Positions 36,584 through 46,459 of a stretch of DNA of 64,000 nucleotides are shown here, piece by piece. The DNA is from an uncultured Saprospiraceae bacterium (GTDB taxonomy: Bacteria > Bacteroidota > Bacteroidia > Chitinophagales > Saprospiraceae). Under the pieces are notes generated by a model. The model saw only the letters and a list, made by a program, of their open reading frames with translations, was not told the origin of the DNA and did not search any database. A program made the translations under genes and the position numbers. Numbering within the stretch: the first letter of the stretch is position 1; every line of letters begins with the position of its first letter. Where the stretch lies: positions 1 through 64,000 of the forward strand of contig CALLWB010000036.1 of NCBI GenBank assembly GCA_938016265.1, read 5' to 3'.

Positions 36584-36818
36584 CTCGTATCTATTTTTTA
36601 TTGCTAGTAAAGGAGCAACAATATAAAAATTATTAATTGGAAATAGTATAAAACTATTAAACTAAAATAGGTAGTTCCGCAAGTTAATAATTTCTCTTAT
36701 TAATTCATTTATTATTATCATAATTTCCAATACAAAGCATCAAAATAGCTAGATTTTGGTAACTATATTGTAAAATACGGGCTTTTCACAAAACATAAAT
36801 TGAGTGATATGAAAAAAA

Positions 36819-37799
36819 TTAGATTAATTGCTGGAGTGCCATAATTACCTCTTCTGATGGTATATCATTCATGCAATTAAAGTGTTTTTTAGGGCAGGTT
36901 GGGTAGCCGATTTTAGAACATGGCCTACAACGAAGGGTATTGTTTTCGATTATCTTGAAGTTTTCGGCTCCTTGTGGGTAGTAAGGAGTCATGCCAAATT
37001 TGGGCACGGTATTTCCCCAAATAGAAACGATTGGTTTTTTGAGGGCAGCAGCGATGTGCATCATACCCGTATCGTGCGTTATCACTGCCTTCGATTGTCT
37101 GATCACTGAAGCAGATTGATTAATGTTAAGCGACCCGCAGGCGTTTATTATTTTGTGCCTTTCGGCGAATTGGATGGTTTTTCCTCTTTCTAGATCTTCC
37201 TTACCTCCAATCAATACAACAGGGGAATCCAACTTTTTTATGATTGCTGATATCTTGTCATTTGGGAGTCTTTTAGTTCCATGTTTTGCGCCGATTACAA
37301 AAGTTAGATAGTTGCCAGGAGTTATATTTCCTAGAGAAGTGACATCAATCTCCTCTTGTTTAGGTATAAAATAGTCAAGGCCATTCCCGTCATTCTCTAC
37401 GCCCAATTGCTTTGCTGTAGCTAGATAGCGATCTACAATATGGATAGGGGGCAATCGGTCAATTTTTAGATTGGTAAGCAGCCATTTTTCCTTATTCAAT
37501 TTATGGAAAGAAGCGCTAGGTACGCCAATTTGCTGTTTCAGTCGCCAGGTTCGCAAGTTGTGATGCAGGTCGAGAATCAGGTCATACCGTTCCGTTTTTA
37601 GTTGGGCAGTTACCTCAGTGATTTCCTTGTCTATGAATATATGTTTGTCAATATAAGGACTATCAGACAACAAGCTTTTGTATGCAGACTTCGTCAAATA
37701 ATGAACTTCTGCGCCAGTTTGCAATTTGACGCATCGTACGACTGGAGTAGTTAGGACAATATCCCCAATAGAGCTAAACCGTACGATTAATATCTTCAA
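36819..37799 (-). CDS. Glycosyltransferase family 9 (heptosyltransferase-like)
   Basis: Cytoplasmic GT-B sugar transferase of 326 residues, probably acting in lipopolysaccharide core assembly. The N-terminus KILIVRFSSIGDIVLTTPVV is the classical GT9 start, and the C-terminal domain has VITHDTGMMHIAAALKKP and SIWGNTVPKFGMTPYYP, forming the nucleotide-sugar site. Four Cys lie near the C-terminus (CRPCSKIGYPTCPKKHFNC), a feature of many GT9 proteins in Bacteroidota. The sugar donor is probably ADP-heptose, but cannot be proven by reading. The gene is flanked by unrelated genes on the same strand. Confidence 0.9.
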   Translation of the reverse strand: MKILIVRFSSIGDIVLTTPVVRCVKLQTGAEVHYLTKSAYKSLLSDSPYIDKHIFIDKEITEVTAQLKTERYDLILDLHHNLRTWRLKQQIGVPSASFHKLNKEKWLLTNLKIDRLPPIHIVDRYLATAKQLGVENDGNGLDYFIPKQEEIDVTSLGNITPGNYLTFVIGAKHGTKRLPNDKISAIIKKLDSPVVLIGGKEDLERGKTIQFAERHKIINACGSLNINQSASVIRQSKAVITHDTGMMHIAAALKKPIVSIWGNTVPKFGMTPYYPQGAENFKIIENNTLRCRPCSKIGYPTCPKKHFNCMNDIPSEEVIMALQQLI

Positions 37800-37881
37800 G
37801 CGCTGATTTATTTGGTTACTAAGTTATTGGGTTGTTAAGATAATACGCAGACTAAACAACTATACACTCAATAACTAAATA

Positions 37882-38526
37882 TTATTTAGAAACTACTTTA
37901 TCTGACTTGTTTAGATTGAAGGTAGTACCAAAGACGTGGTCCCATATTATACTACTTACTCCATATCCATTGTCTGGATCGTGAAAGTGATGAACCATAT
38001 GATGATCCTTCAGTTTTTTGAAGAGTGGGTGTTTGATATTTGCATGGTGAAAGGCATAATGAGACATATCATAACATAGATAGCCAATAGTAAAACCCGC
38101 CAGAAATACCAACCCAAGCCCAGGACCCAATATGGCAGTATAAAAGAAGTAGAAAAAGAAAGCCAGCGGTATGCTCAACGGTGGCGGCATGACCAGTCGA
38201 TAAGAATCCATAGGGAAGTCATGGTGTACTCCATGAAAAATAAAGTGCATTCGCTTTCCTATTTTGCCTGGTGGTTCATAGTGGAATACAAATCGATGCA
38301 AGACGTACTCTGCAAAAGTCCACGCAGCTATTCCGCCTACGATCAATCCCAGTATAGTCAACCATCCTACTTGATATTTAGTAGCCCCAAGAAACAACCA
38401 ATAGGTTACCAGAGGTACATATAATATTAAAGGTATTGACCAATGAACTCTGGAGAAAAAATCCAGAAATTTATTGTCAAACATTGAGGGAGACTCATCT
38501 TTATTAGAAACAAAATTCTTTGCCAT
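37882..38526 (-). CDS. Fatty acid hydroxylase / sterol desaturase superfamily protein
   Basis: Integral membrane di-iron hydroxylase of 214 residues. Histidine boxes are visible in order: HRFVFH, HGVHHD, HYAFHH and HHMVHH, with an FA2H-like arrangement. About four hydrophobic helices lie between and before them. Bacteroidota homologues are thought to hydroxylate fatty acyl chains of sphingolipids, sulfonolipids or lipid A; the substrate is not evident. The last 20 residues are polar. A TATTTTTG box lies about 90 bases upstream. Confidence 0.9.
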   Translation of the reverse strand: MAKNFVSNKDESPSMFDNKFLDFFSRVHWSIPLILYVPLVTYWLFLGATKYQVGWLTILGLIVGGIAAWTFAEYVLHRFVFHYEPPGKIGKRMHFIFHGVHHDFPMDSYRLVMPPPLSIPLAFFFYFFYTAILGPGLGLVFLAGFTIGYLCYDMSHYAFHHANIKHPLFKKLKDHHMVHHFHDPDNGYGVSSIIWDHVFGTTFNLNKSDKVVSK

Positions 38527-38615
38527 CAGCTTTTGGTTTGATCTTAATTTTAAGAAGTAGCTATCAAATTCAATAATAACGTACTCTTTTCAATTTTTGT
38601 TATTCAATCAAGATG

Positions 38616-38623
38616 CAAAAATA
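38616..38623 (-). promoter_or_regulatory. Candidate promoter of the fatty acid hydroxylase gene
   Basis: Reads TATTTTTG leftward, matching TANNTTTG, with a TTG (complement of 38649-38651) 25 bases upstream. That is the same spacing as at the SlyD-like gene. Confidence 0.45.
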
Positions 38624-38799
38624 CAAAATATTGATAGTAAATTCCATTCAATTAAGAAAAAGGAATGGATGAATTGCTATAATTTGTTATTTGTTGAACT
38701 CAGGTGTGCGGCTGATCTGCTTATTTGAGCACTTATCCGCGAAATTGGATAAATAGAAAAGTGCTTTGTAGAGGTCTTATTTTATTTATAATCTCTTTA

Positions 38800-39252
38800 T
38801 TAAGCACCGATTTGGCATTTACCGTTGATAGAAGAGCCATATTCCGCCATCATTTTAGGAGCTACGATGTTTCCATTGATTATGGCTGTTTTTTTCAATT
38901 TTATGATTTGAGAAACATTGATGTCTCCTTGGTAGGTTCCTGCTATGGTCAAATCTTTTGCGTTGATGTTTCCAGTTATTTTGCTTTGTTCTCCTAGGAT
39001 TACTGCATTTTCGCAAATGATATCACCTTCTAGCGTCCCTTCAAATCGGACATCATTATCCACTTGAACATTGCCTACAATTTTGCAACCTTGACCTATT
39101 ATGCTTACCGACGTTTTAGGTTGTCCTTTGGGTGATCCTTTTTTCTCTTTTGAAGGAGCAGTTGAAATGCTGTTCTCTGTTGATTTGGAAGTAGATTTAG
39201 AAAAAAAAGAACTAATAAAATCTCGGATGGACAGGCTAATGTTAGTATTCAT
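38800..39252 (-). CDS. Bactofilin (polymer-forming cytoskeletal protein)
   Basis: The 150-residue protein has a disordered Ser/Lys-rich N-terminal tail (about 1-45) and a right-handed beta-helix core starting SVIGQGCKIVGNVQVDNDVRFEG. Regular repeats follow (GDIICENAVILGEQSKITGNI and so on) to the end. Bactofilins self-assemble into filaments at the inner membrane and position cell-wall or motility proteins. It is separated from dnaE by about 200 bases and may have its own promoter. Length and core are typical. Confidence 0.92.
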   Translation of the reverse strand: MNTNISLSIRDFISSFFSKSTSKSTENSISTAPSKEKKGSPKGQPKTSVSIIGQGCKIVGNVQVDNDVRFEGTLEGDIICENAVILGEQSKITGNINAKDLTIAGTYQGDINVSQIIKLKKTAIINGNIVAPKMMAEYGSSINGKCQIGA

Positions 39253-39457
39253 GATAACTGAATTATTGTTAGAGAAAAGGGATAAGTATCTACTTCCTAA
39301 AATATATTATACTTTACGGTAGAATAGTTCAGATGTTTCGGTAGAGGGTGTCTAAAAAACGGGTACGGACTTGAGGTGCTATTTAGACGTTGGTTGGAAT
39401 TGAAGGTAACTATAAAAGTTACAAATCATTAAAGATAATTAGTAAGTATATTATTTT

Positions 39458-42400
39458 CTATTTGTTTAATTTGTAGGGTATTCCTAAAGGTTTTAAGTCT
39501 GCTACAAAATCGTTGTCCGCTTTTACCCTTCTGGATTTGGAAAGCATTCCCAATTTGATTTTTTGACCTTTGTGAATGATATCCAGTTTTAATTTGTGCT
39601 TGCCTTTTCTAACCTCACAAATGGTTTCCAGTTTATCAATCACCTCCGTTGTAAGCTTCTCGACATCAATTTTTAGGGTGATGGATTCTGTCTTTTGCTC
39701 TGCTACAGCTTCTAGTAAAACAACCTCCTTCACACGAAATTCAAACTCGTCCTCACTGTTCCATCTGGACTGGAATTTTCCTTTAAGGTGAAGAATCGCC
39801 CCTTTTTCGAAATACTGCTTAAAATTCATGTAGTCGTTGCTGAACATTCTAATATTCAGCGAATCATTAAAATCCTGAATGATAAAATCACCCCAACCAG
39901 TTCCCTTTTTACTTATCCGATGATTCGCTTGGGTGACGATACCGGCAACAGTTACCTCCTGGTTTTTATGCTGTTCCAGTTGGTCCAAGGTGCAGTTTGT
40001 GAAGTTCTGAATCTCCAATCGATAGTCATCCAGCGGATGTCCACTGATATAGATACCAGTTACCTCTTTTTCCCGCTCCAGTTTTTCAATCAGACTCCAG
40101 GTATCCGACATGGGAATGGAAGGCTCCTGAACCATTGCTTCTTCTGAATCTCCAAATAAAGAAGTCGAACTCATTGCCTTTTGATCCTGGTAAGCATTTC
40201 CATATTTGAGAACATGCGCGAGTAGCGTGTCATATTTTTCGGTTGGTGCAAAATAGACCGCCCGATGCAGTCCTTCAAAACAATCGAATCCACCACTTAA
40301 TGCTAAGCCCTCCATGCATTTTTTATTCACCAGACGTAGACTGAGTCGACGTGCCATGTCAAAAACAGAAACAAAAGGTCCTGCTTTTTCTCGTTCTTCG
40401 ATGATCAGTTCTACCGGCCCTTCCCCTACACCTTTTAGGGCAGACATTCCAAAACGGACATGACCGTCCTTGTTTACATTAAAATTCAGGTGTGATTCAT
40501 TGACGTCTGGTCCTAGTACAACAAGTCCCATTCGTTTACATTCTCGTAAGAAAAAGGTGACTTTAGAAATATCACTTTTATTGTGTGTCAATACAGAAGC
40601 CATAAACTCAGCAGGGTAGTGCGCCTTTAGAAAAGCCGTCTGAAACGCCACCAACGCGTAGCAAGTAGAATGCGATTTATTAAAAGCATAAGAAGCAAAC
40701 GCTTCCCAATCCTTCCAGATTTTGTCGATGGCCTTTTTAGGATGGCCGTTTGCTTCACATCCTGCTAGGAATTTAGGATATAAGGCATCAATGATCTTCT
40801 TTTTCTTCTTACCCATTCCCTTACGCAGCGCATCCGCCTGGCCTTTAGAAAAGCCACCCAGTTTCTGCGAAAGCAACATCACTTGCTCTTGATAGACGGT
40901 GATACCATAAGTTTCTGCTAGATATTCTTCCATCTCAGGAAGGTCATAAGAGATTTCTTCTCGACCATTTTTTCTAGCAACGAAATTGGGGATATAGGCC
41001 AATGGTCCCGGACGATACAAGGCATTCATCGCAATCAAATCCTCAAACTTATTAGGAATTAATTCCTTCATGTATCGTTGCATGCCGGTAGACTCATATT
41101 GGAATATCCCAATCGTATCTCCTCGTTGGAATAGCTCATAGGTTTTTTCGTCCTCCAGGCTAATTTCGTCAGGATCAATATCCACTCCATGCCGTAATTT
41201 GATCATGGCAATAGCATCCTTTATAATAGTTAGGGTCTTGAGCCCAAGGAAATCCATCTTTAGAAGGCCTGCGTCTTCCGCCACACTATTGTCAAATTGC
41301 GACACAAGCAAGGTCGAATCCTTCGCTACCGTAACCGGAACATAATTGGTAATATCATCAGGAGTAATAACGACTCCACAAGCATGAATCCCTGTATTTC
41401 GAATAGAGCCTTCAAGTTTTTTTGCTGTTCTAATGGTTTGCGCAAGGATATCATTTCCCTCAGACATCTTTCGGAAGTTGTACGCCCGTTCCTTGTCGTC
41501 GGAATTCATTTTATCCTTGAGTTTTGGAGCAATATCCCCATCTGCAAGCACTCCTTTTAGCGTTGCACCTAATTGGAGTGGGAATGCTTTTGCAATTTTG
41601 TCGACTTCAGACAATGGCACATCCATCACCCGACCAACATCTCGAATTGAAGACTTTGCAGCCATCGATCCATATGTGATAATCTGCGCCACTTGATTTT
41701 GACCATAGGTTTCGATCACATAATCCATCACTTTGGATCGTCCTACATCATCAAAGTCAATATCGATATCAGGCATCGACACCCTTTCAGGATTTAGAAA
41801 CCGCTCAAAAAGTAAATCATATTTTATCGGATCGACATTTGTAATTCCTGTACAGTAGGCGACGGCAGATCCAGCGGCAGAACCCCGACCAGGACCTACA
41901 GCAACACCCATCTCCCTAGCCTTGCTGGTGAAATCCTGAACAATCAAGAAGTATCCAGGATAACCGGATTGACGAATTACATCCAGTTCGAAGTCCAACC
42001 GTTCGGAGATTTCTCTGGTAATGTCTCCATATCTGCGTTTAGCACCTTCATAAGTAAGGTGTCGCAGAAATGCATCCTGTGTATCGAATCCTTTTGGTAT
42101 TGGAAATGCAGGGAGCAACACGTCCCTTGCCAATTCGAGTGTTTCTACTTTGTCGTAGATTTCCATGGTATTGGCAATGGATTCAGGGACATCAGAAAAG
42201 ATTTTACTCATTTCTGCTTGCGACTTAAAGTAAAAATCGGAGCTTGGAAACTTAAATCTGGAATCTGATTCTAACAAACTGCCCGTATTGATACATAATA
42301 ATATATCATGTGGCATCCAGTCTTCTTCCTCTACATAGTGCGAGTCATTTGTAGCGATGACTTTTACGTTGTGTTTTCGTGCTAATTTTAGTAACTCTTG

Positions 42401-42994
42401 GTTGATGTCTTCCTGGCTAATTCCCAGGCCATCTATATTTTCTAATCCTTTGTGGCGTTGTAGTTCAATGTAATAATCTTCTCCAAAAATATTGAGCCAC
42501 CATTTTAGCAGTTCCTCGGCTTTTTCGAGTTGACCGTGCATGATTGCCTGAGGGATTTCTGCTCCAATACAGCAACTAGTCACGATTAGGCCTTCATGGT
42601 ATTTAAGGATAAGTTCCTTGTCTATTCTTGGGAATTTGCTGTATAATCCTTCAATAAAACCTAGGGAACAGAGTTTGCATAAGTTTTCGTAGCCTTTCCT
42701 GTTTTTTGCCAACATGAGTTGGTGATAGCGCTTATCGCGTTCGCCGTTCGACTTTGCGAAAGATCGTTTATGTCGGTCTTCTACCAGGTAAAACTCACAG
42801 CCAATGATTGGTTTTATACCCCGCTTAGCTGCTTCTGCCACAAATTTGAATGCCCCAAACATATTACCATGGTCGGTGATGGCGACGGCTTTTTGCCCAT
42901 CAGCTTTGGCTTTATCCATCATGGTTCCGATTTCGGAAGCACCGTCGAGCAAGGAGTACTGCGTGTGGCAGTGTAAGTGGCAAAATTCTGGCAT
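39458..42994 (-). CDS. dnaE: DNA polymerase III alpha subunit
   Basis: Replicative DNA polymerase catalytic subunit of 1178 residues. The N-terminal PHP domain begins HLHCHTQYSLLDG; the palm holds GPGRGSAAGSAVAYC and PDIDIDFDD (408-416), giving catalytic Asp409 and Asp411. The fingers carry YQEQVMLLSQKLGGFSKG, and helix-hairpin-helix and OB-fold regions follow (VTVAGIVTQANHRISKKGTGW near the C-terminus). Length matches the DnaE1 type. The gene appears monocistronic, with a TAAATTTG box about 30 bases before the ATG. Confidence 0.97.
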   Translation of the reverse strand: MPEFCHLHCHTQYSLLDGASEIGTMMDKAKADGQKAVAITDHGNMFGAFKFVAEAAKRGIKPIIGCEFYLVEDRHKRSFAKSNGERDKRYHQLMLAKNRKGYENLCKLCSLGFIEGLYSKFPRIDKELILKYHEGLIVTSCCIGAEIPQAIMHGQLEKAEELLKWWLNIFGEDYYIELQRHKGLENIDGLGISQEDINQELLKLARKHNVKVIATNDSHYVEEEDWMPHDILLCINTGSLLESDSRFKFPSSDFYFKSQAEMSKIFSDVPESIANTMEIYDKVETLELARDVLLPAFPIPKGFDTQDAFLRHLTYEGAKRRYGDITREISERLDFELDVIRQSGYPGYFLIVQDFTSKAREMGVAVGPGRGSAAGSAVAYCTGITNVDPIKYDLLFERFLNPERVSMPDIDIDFDDVGRSKVMDYVIETYGQNQVAQIITYGSMAAKSSIRDVGRVMDVPLSEVDKIAKAFPLQLGATLKGVLADGDIAPKLKDKMNSDDKERAYNFRKMSEGNDILAQTIRTAKKLEGSIRNTGIHACGVVITPDDITNYVPVTVAKDSTLLVSQFDNSVAEDAGLLKMDFLGLKTLTIIKDAIAMIKLRHGVDIDPDEISLEDEKTYELFQRGDTIGIFQYESTGMQRYMKELIPNKFEDLIAMNALYRPGPLAYIPNFVARKNGREEISYDLPEMEEYLAETYGITVYQEQVMLLSQKLGGFSKGQADALRKGMGKKKKKIIDALYPKFLAGCEANGHPKKAIDKIWKDWEAFASYAFNKSHSTCYALVAFQTAFLKAHYPAEFMASVLTHNKSDISKVTFFLRECKRMGLVVLGPDVNESHLNFNVNKDGHVRFGMSALKGVGEGPVELIIEEREKAGPFVSVFDMARRLSLRLVNKKCMEGLALSGGFDCFEGLHRAVYFAPTEKYDTLLAHVLKYGNAYQDQKAMSSTSLFGDSEEAMVQEPSIPMSDTWSLIEKLEREKEVTGIYISGHPLDDYRLEIQNFTNCTLDQLEQHKNQEVTVAGIVTQANHRISKKGTGWGDFIIQDFNDSLNIRMFSNDYMNFKQYFEKGAILHLKGKFQSRWNSEDEFEFRVKEVVLLEAVAEQKTESITLKIDVEKLTTEVIDKLETICEVRKGKHKLKLDIIHKGQKIKLGMLSKSRRVKADNDFVADLKPLGIPYKLNK

Positions 42995-43475
42995 GAGTTG
43001 GTTTGGTGGTTATGAATTGCGCTTCAAATTTAGGGAAAAAAATGGGGGATTTATAACGGAGTTTTCAACAAATTGTTGGTGACGAGTTGGAGGGAGAAAA
43101 GACTAGGTTCTTGTGCCTTCAGACACCTGGTAATTCAAATTGTTGTAAGTAGTTTAATTTGGGTTGGCCAAAAAAAGCAAAAAGAAGATAGATGGAACTC
43201 CCAAAATATCATGAAACATTTTTTCCAATTTTGGAAATACACCTCTTTACTGTCTAGTGCTTCTAGAAGATGAATTGCTTTGCTTTTGATGGGTCTACCT
43301 TTTGCTTACGCCCCAATTTTTCATAAATACTCAACCACACATTAGATTAAATGCTTATGCAACCATTTTGACAAACAATCCTTCTTTGTATATATAGATT
43401 TATTCCATTTTCCGTTAATTCGTATTTCTACTAAATTTTCCAACCTAATATTTTTTTAATTAAAACTAATAGGCC
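42995..43475. other. Divergent intergenic region, dnaE / PKD-protein
   Basis: A 481-base spacer between divergent genes. It includes the likely dnaE -7 box (43025-43032). A short rightward frame at 43073-43273 has no recognisable content. AT-rich sequence continues to the next ATG. No hairpin or RNA gene recognised. Confidence 0.4.
43025..43032 (-). promoter_or_regulatory. Candidate -7 box for dnaE
   Basis: Reads TAAATTTG leftward, perfect TANNTTTG. The predicted transcription start is about 24 bases before the dnaE ATG. T-rich sequence lies upstream rather than a clear TTTG. Confidence 0.45.
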
Positions 43476-45278
43476 ATGAGAAAATTTTGCATATTAATCC
43501 ATCTTTTCATTTTTGTTATTGTCAATAGTTTTGCTAGTTCGGGAGACACTATTCATACTCTTGTGTCAGACCCTATACTTTTTCAGGCTCAGAATTATGG
43601 ATTAGGTACTACATATTTTTGGGATTTTGGAGCTAATGCGACACCAATGACAAGCACAGATATTCAACCAATAGCCGTTTGGGATGTGGCAGGTACTTAT
43701 CAGGTAGTATTGGAAACAAATGACGGACTAATTATTAGGTATGATACCACTTGTGTTATCGTTCAATATTTTACCCCTTCTCCTACGATATATTACGATA
43801 CAATTTGTGCTGGGTCTGGGTATACTGCAGTTCTGAACCAACATGATTATGGTCCACAAAGTATACAATGGTTTATTGGTCCTACGACTTGGGTTTGTTA
43901 TGATCCATTTGGGTGGCCCAAGTATCCGTTTGAAGTGCAGCCAGAAGAAAGTAGAACATATCAACTCGATTATATTACTCCTCAAGGTACAACTGGATCA
44001 ATTTTCTACGAAATTTCTGTCGGGGAAGTCCCCTATATAAATGCAGGAGAGGATAATTTTGCCTGTTATGGAGATTCCGTTACCCTAGGAGGAACCAGTT
44101 CTTACCCAACAGCACCACCAAACACCACTTTTTTTTGGTCACCAACAGTTGGGATGGACGACCCTACAAGCCCAAGCCCCAGGGTGGAAATAGTACAAAG
44201 TATAACCTACACATTAACCATTTTCGGAGAGTTCGGCTGTGCAAAACAGGATCAAATATTAGTAGAACGGCTACCTTCTCCTCCAGTAGATCCAGGCCCC
44301 AACCAACAAATTATTACAGGCGAAACAGTGCAACTTGGAGGTGCCAACAATCCTTTTGCCACCTTCCAGTGGATGCCTACAACTGGGGTGGCGGATCCCA
44401 ATTCTTCAAATACTACAGCAACTCCAGATACAACTACTACTTATGAACTATGCGCCACACGATTTGGATGTACCAGCTGCGATCAAGTCACTATTACAGT
44501 AAATCCTCCACTAGATCTACAGCTCAATGTCTGGCTGGAAGGACCTTATGATCCAGTTGCGGAAAAGATGACTACTTTTCTAAATCTTAAACAAGGAAGT
44601 GGGGGGCATCGTGGAATATTGCCTGGACAAATTCCCGTCGGCGCGAGTGCCTCAATCACGCCCGCGGGCCAACCTTATGGTCAGGAACCCTACAACTATT
44701 ATGGTTTGGAAGGGGCAGGTTGGACCAATCTAGATTACGATCTGCTAGAAACAAAATATAGTGCGGATATAGTCGACTGGATTCTAGTAACCTTGCGAAC
44801 AGGCCTCCATCCAACAGACAATTTAATAAGAAAGGCTGGTCTGCTTTTAGAGGATAGCCGGATTGTCTTCCCCAATCCAGAAGAACTGGTGGTCGATTCC
44901 ACAATTACTAGTGCATATGTGATGATTCAACATAGAAATCATATGATCATTTTATCGCCCTCTCCAGTACCAATAGTTAATAACCAATTGGTGTGGGATT
45001 TTCGACAACAAGATGCTTACAACGCTAATATGACTGGTTTTGGCGCTAAACTTTTTTCCAACGGCCAATATGCGATGTTTACTGGGGAGATGGATCCTGG
45101 AACAGAAGGAAATGGGAGCGGAGATATTACTGGAACAGACTTAATACAATTTTCAATGTTTAATGGAATACATGATGAATACCTACGATCTGATTTAAAT
45201 ATGGATGGAGATATCAATAGTATAGACAAACTGTTATGGTCGCAAAACACTGGAATGTCCTCTCCTGTAAATCGGTAA
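43476..45278 (+). CDS. Secreted PKD-type protein with HRNH/dockerin-like C-terminal module (copy 1)
   Basis: The 600-residue protein has a signal peptide (1-20), a PKD-like domain (about 35-95, TYFWDFGANATP and VAGTYQVVLET), two or three further beta-sandwich domains with the Bacteroidota pattern NAGEDNFACYGDSVTLGG and PGPNQQIITGETVQLGG, and a C-terminal module (about 352-600). That module has VWLEGPYD, VDWILVTLRT, IQHRNHM and DLNMDGDINSIDKLLW. This copy is the most divergent and has an insertion after LEGPYD, so its first calcium-like repeat is weak. There is no T9SS type A tail. It is convergent with the MNIO gene, with 34 bases between stops. Confidence 0.82.
   Translation: MRKFCILIHLFIFVIVNSFASSGDTIHTLVSDPILFQAQNYGLGTTYFWDFGANATPMTSTDIQPIAVWDVAGTYQVVLETNDGLIIRYDTTCVIVQYFTPSPTIYYDTICAGSGYTAVLNQHDYGPQSIQWFIGPTTWVCYDPFGWPKYPFEVQPEESRTYQLDYITPQGTTGSIFYEISVGEVPYINAGEDNFACYGDSVTLGGTSSYPTAPPNTTFFWSPTVGMDDPTSPSPRVEIVQSITYTLTIFGEFGCAKQDQILVERLPSPPVDPGPNQQIITGETVQLGGANNPFATFQWMPTTGVADPNSSNTTATPDTTTTYELCATRFGCTSCDQVTITVNPPLDLQLNVWLEGPYDPVAEKMTTFLNLKQGSGGHRGILPGQIPVGASASITPAGQPYGQEPYNYYGLEGAGWTNLDYDLLETKYSADIVDWILVTLRTGLHPTDNLIRKAGLLLEDSRIVFPNPEELVVDSTITSAYVMIQHRNHMIILSPSPVPIVNNQLVWDFRQQDAYNANMTGFGAKLFSNGQYAMFTGEMDPGTEGNGSGDITGTDLIQFSMFNGIHDEYLRSDLNMDGDINSIDKLLWSQNTGMSSPVNR
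44529..45275 (+). other. C-terminal HRNH/dockerin-like module, copy 1
   Basis: Encodes about 248 residues ending at the stop. Landmarks: LEGPYD, VDW, HRNH, DxNxDGxxxxxDK. Confidence 0.65.
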
Positions 45279-45312
45279 AAGAATTAAAAATGAAGGTATT
45301 TCCTAAATGGCA

Positions 45313-46446
45313 TTAATTATTTTTTGTCTTAAATCCCTCCTTCCACTTCCGAGCAATCAAATATGCAGTCTCCAACATGCCATCTTCCCACTGTTCAATA
45401 TTCCAATCTGAATCCTTCAACATAGATTGGTGGATGCTCTTTTTTGCTACTTCAAAACTTTCAGCGTTTTCAAGGATTTGATTTAGGGTCTGTTGTTCTT
45501 CTGCCAACTGTTTTGATTCTGTGGCCTGCTCTAAAAGCGCAAAGTTTTTTGGCATAAAGTCATTTATAGAAGGTGATTTGCCTAATTTTATCCTAGAGAC
45601 AATAGATATCATTTTTTGAAAGTCTTTCCGAAACTGTTGTCGACTTTCGGGCGTTTTGAGATCTGATCCCAATTGTTCCAACATAACGAATTTAAGATTT
45701 GGGACTTGAGGAATCACCGTTTTCAAATACTCAAAAACAATTTTCGGCACAGCGTCATCATGTGTATCCCGACGAATAGTTCTTCCCTGTTCTATAGTTG
45801 ACTCTTCCCAGGAACCACCAGATATATGGATCTCGCGAACCCGCTCCAGCGGATAGCAATTAATCAATTCCTGAAAAGGGACATCAAAGTTATGCGTCTG
45901 GCAATAGACATTATGCAAATCGAGGATCAGAAACCCGTTGACGGGCGCTAGAATTTGATTGATAAAATTCCCGTGTTGTTTAACTTCATCGATACAATAG
46001 GAAAATGCCAGATTCTCCAGGCCTACTGGTGTTTGACAGGCATTATGCATTCGCTTCATTCGGTCCGTTGCAATAGAAAGTGTTGTTTTATTATAGGGTA
46101 CACTTAGTGGTGCACCTTTGTGGAAATCCTCCCCAGTCATATAACCGAAATGTTCAGAAACATGGTCCAGGGGATATTGGTTCGTAGTAGCCTGTAGGCC
46201 ATTGAGCCATTGTTGCTGTTGAGGAGTCCATTTTCCTGAAAAGAGGGAATAGTAGACGCCATGACCAATCAGTCTTCCCTCCTGAGCATAAACCTGTAGG
46301 AGCTGTTCAAACCAATCAGGAATATATTCATGTTGAAATAAGGCATCAAACGACCATTCTATAGCCTCTACAATTCCTTCTTCAAATAGAGGAAGCGCTG
46401 TTTCGAGAATGTTCCGGTCTAAATTACAGGAAATACCACAATACAT
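45313..46446 (-). CDS. DUF692 / MNIO family multinuclear iron-dependent oxidase (RiPP-modifying)
   Basis: A TIM-barrel enzyme of the DUF692 family, whose studied members (MbnB, TglH, ChrH) use two or three iron ions to modify cysteine residues of ribosomal peptides. The ligand-type motifs occur in order: E30 in EWSFD, H62 in GHG, SEHFGY with H99, ENLA with E144, LDLHN with D176, REIHISGG with H207, DTHDDAVP (227-234) and LEQLG with E257. The family core is about 280 residues; this protein has 377, with a helical C-terminal extension of about 90 residues that may replace the usual separate partner protein. It starts 13 bases after the small Cys-rich peptide gene, its probable substrate. No transporter is adjacent. 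Confidence 0.85.
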   Translation of the reverse strand: MYCGISCNLDRNILETALPLFEEGIVEAIEWSFDALFQHEYIPDWFEQLLQVYAQEGRLIGHGVYYSLFSGKWTPQQQQWLNGLQATTNQYPLDHVSEHFGYMTGEDFHKGAPLSVPYNKTTLSIATDRMKRMHNACQTPVGLENLAFSYCIDEVKQHGNFINQILAPVNGFLILDLHNVYCQTHNFDVPFQELINCYPLERVREIHISGGSWEESTIEQGRTIRRDTHDDAVPKIVFEYLKTVIPQVPNLKFVMLEQLGSDLKTPESRQQFRKDFQKMISIVSRIKLGKSPSINDFMPKNFALLEQATESKQLAEEQQTLNQILENAESFEVAKKSIHQSMLKDSDWNIEQWEDGMLETAYLIARKWKEGFKTKNN

Positions 46447-46459
46447 TATTTATTGTTTT

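Noticed and set aside
43073..43273. 66-codon + strand frame upstream of the PKD protein
   Set aside because: No recognisable sequence and no promoter evidence; probably non-coding spacer.
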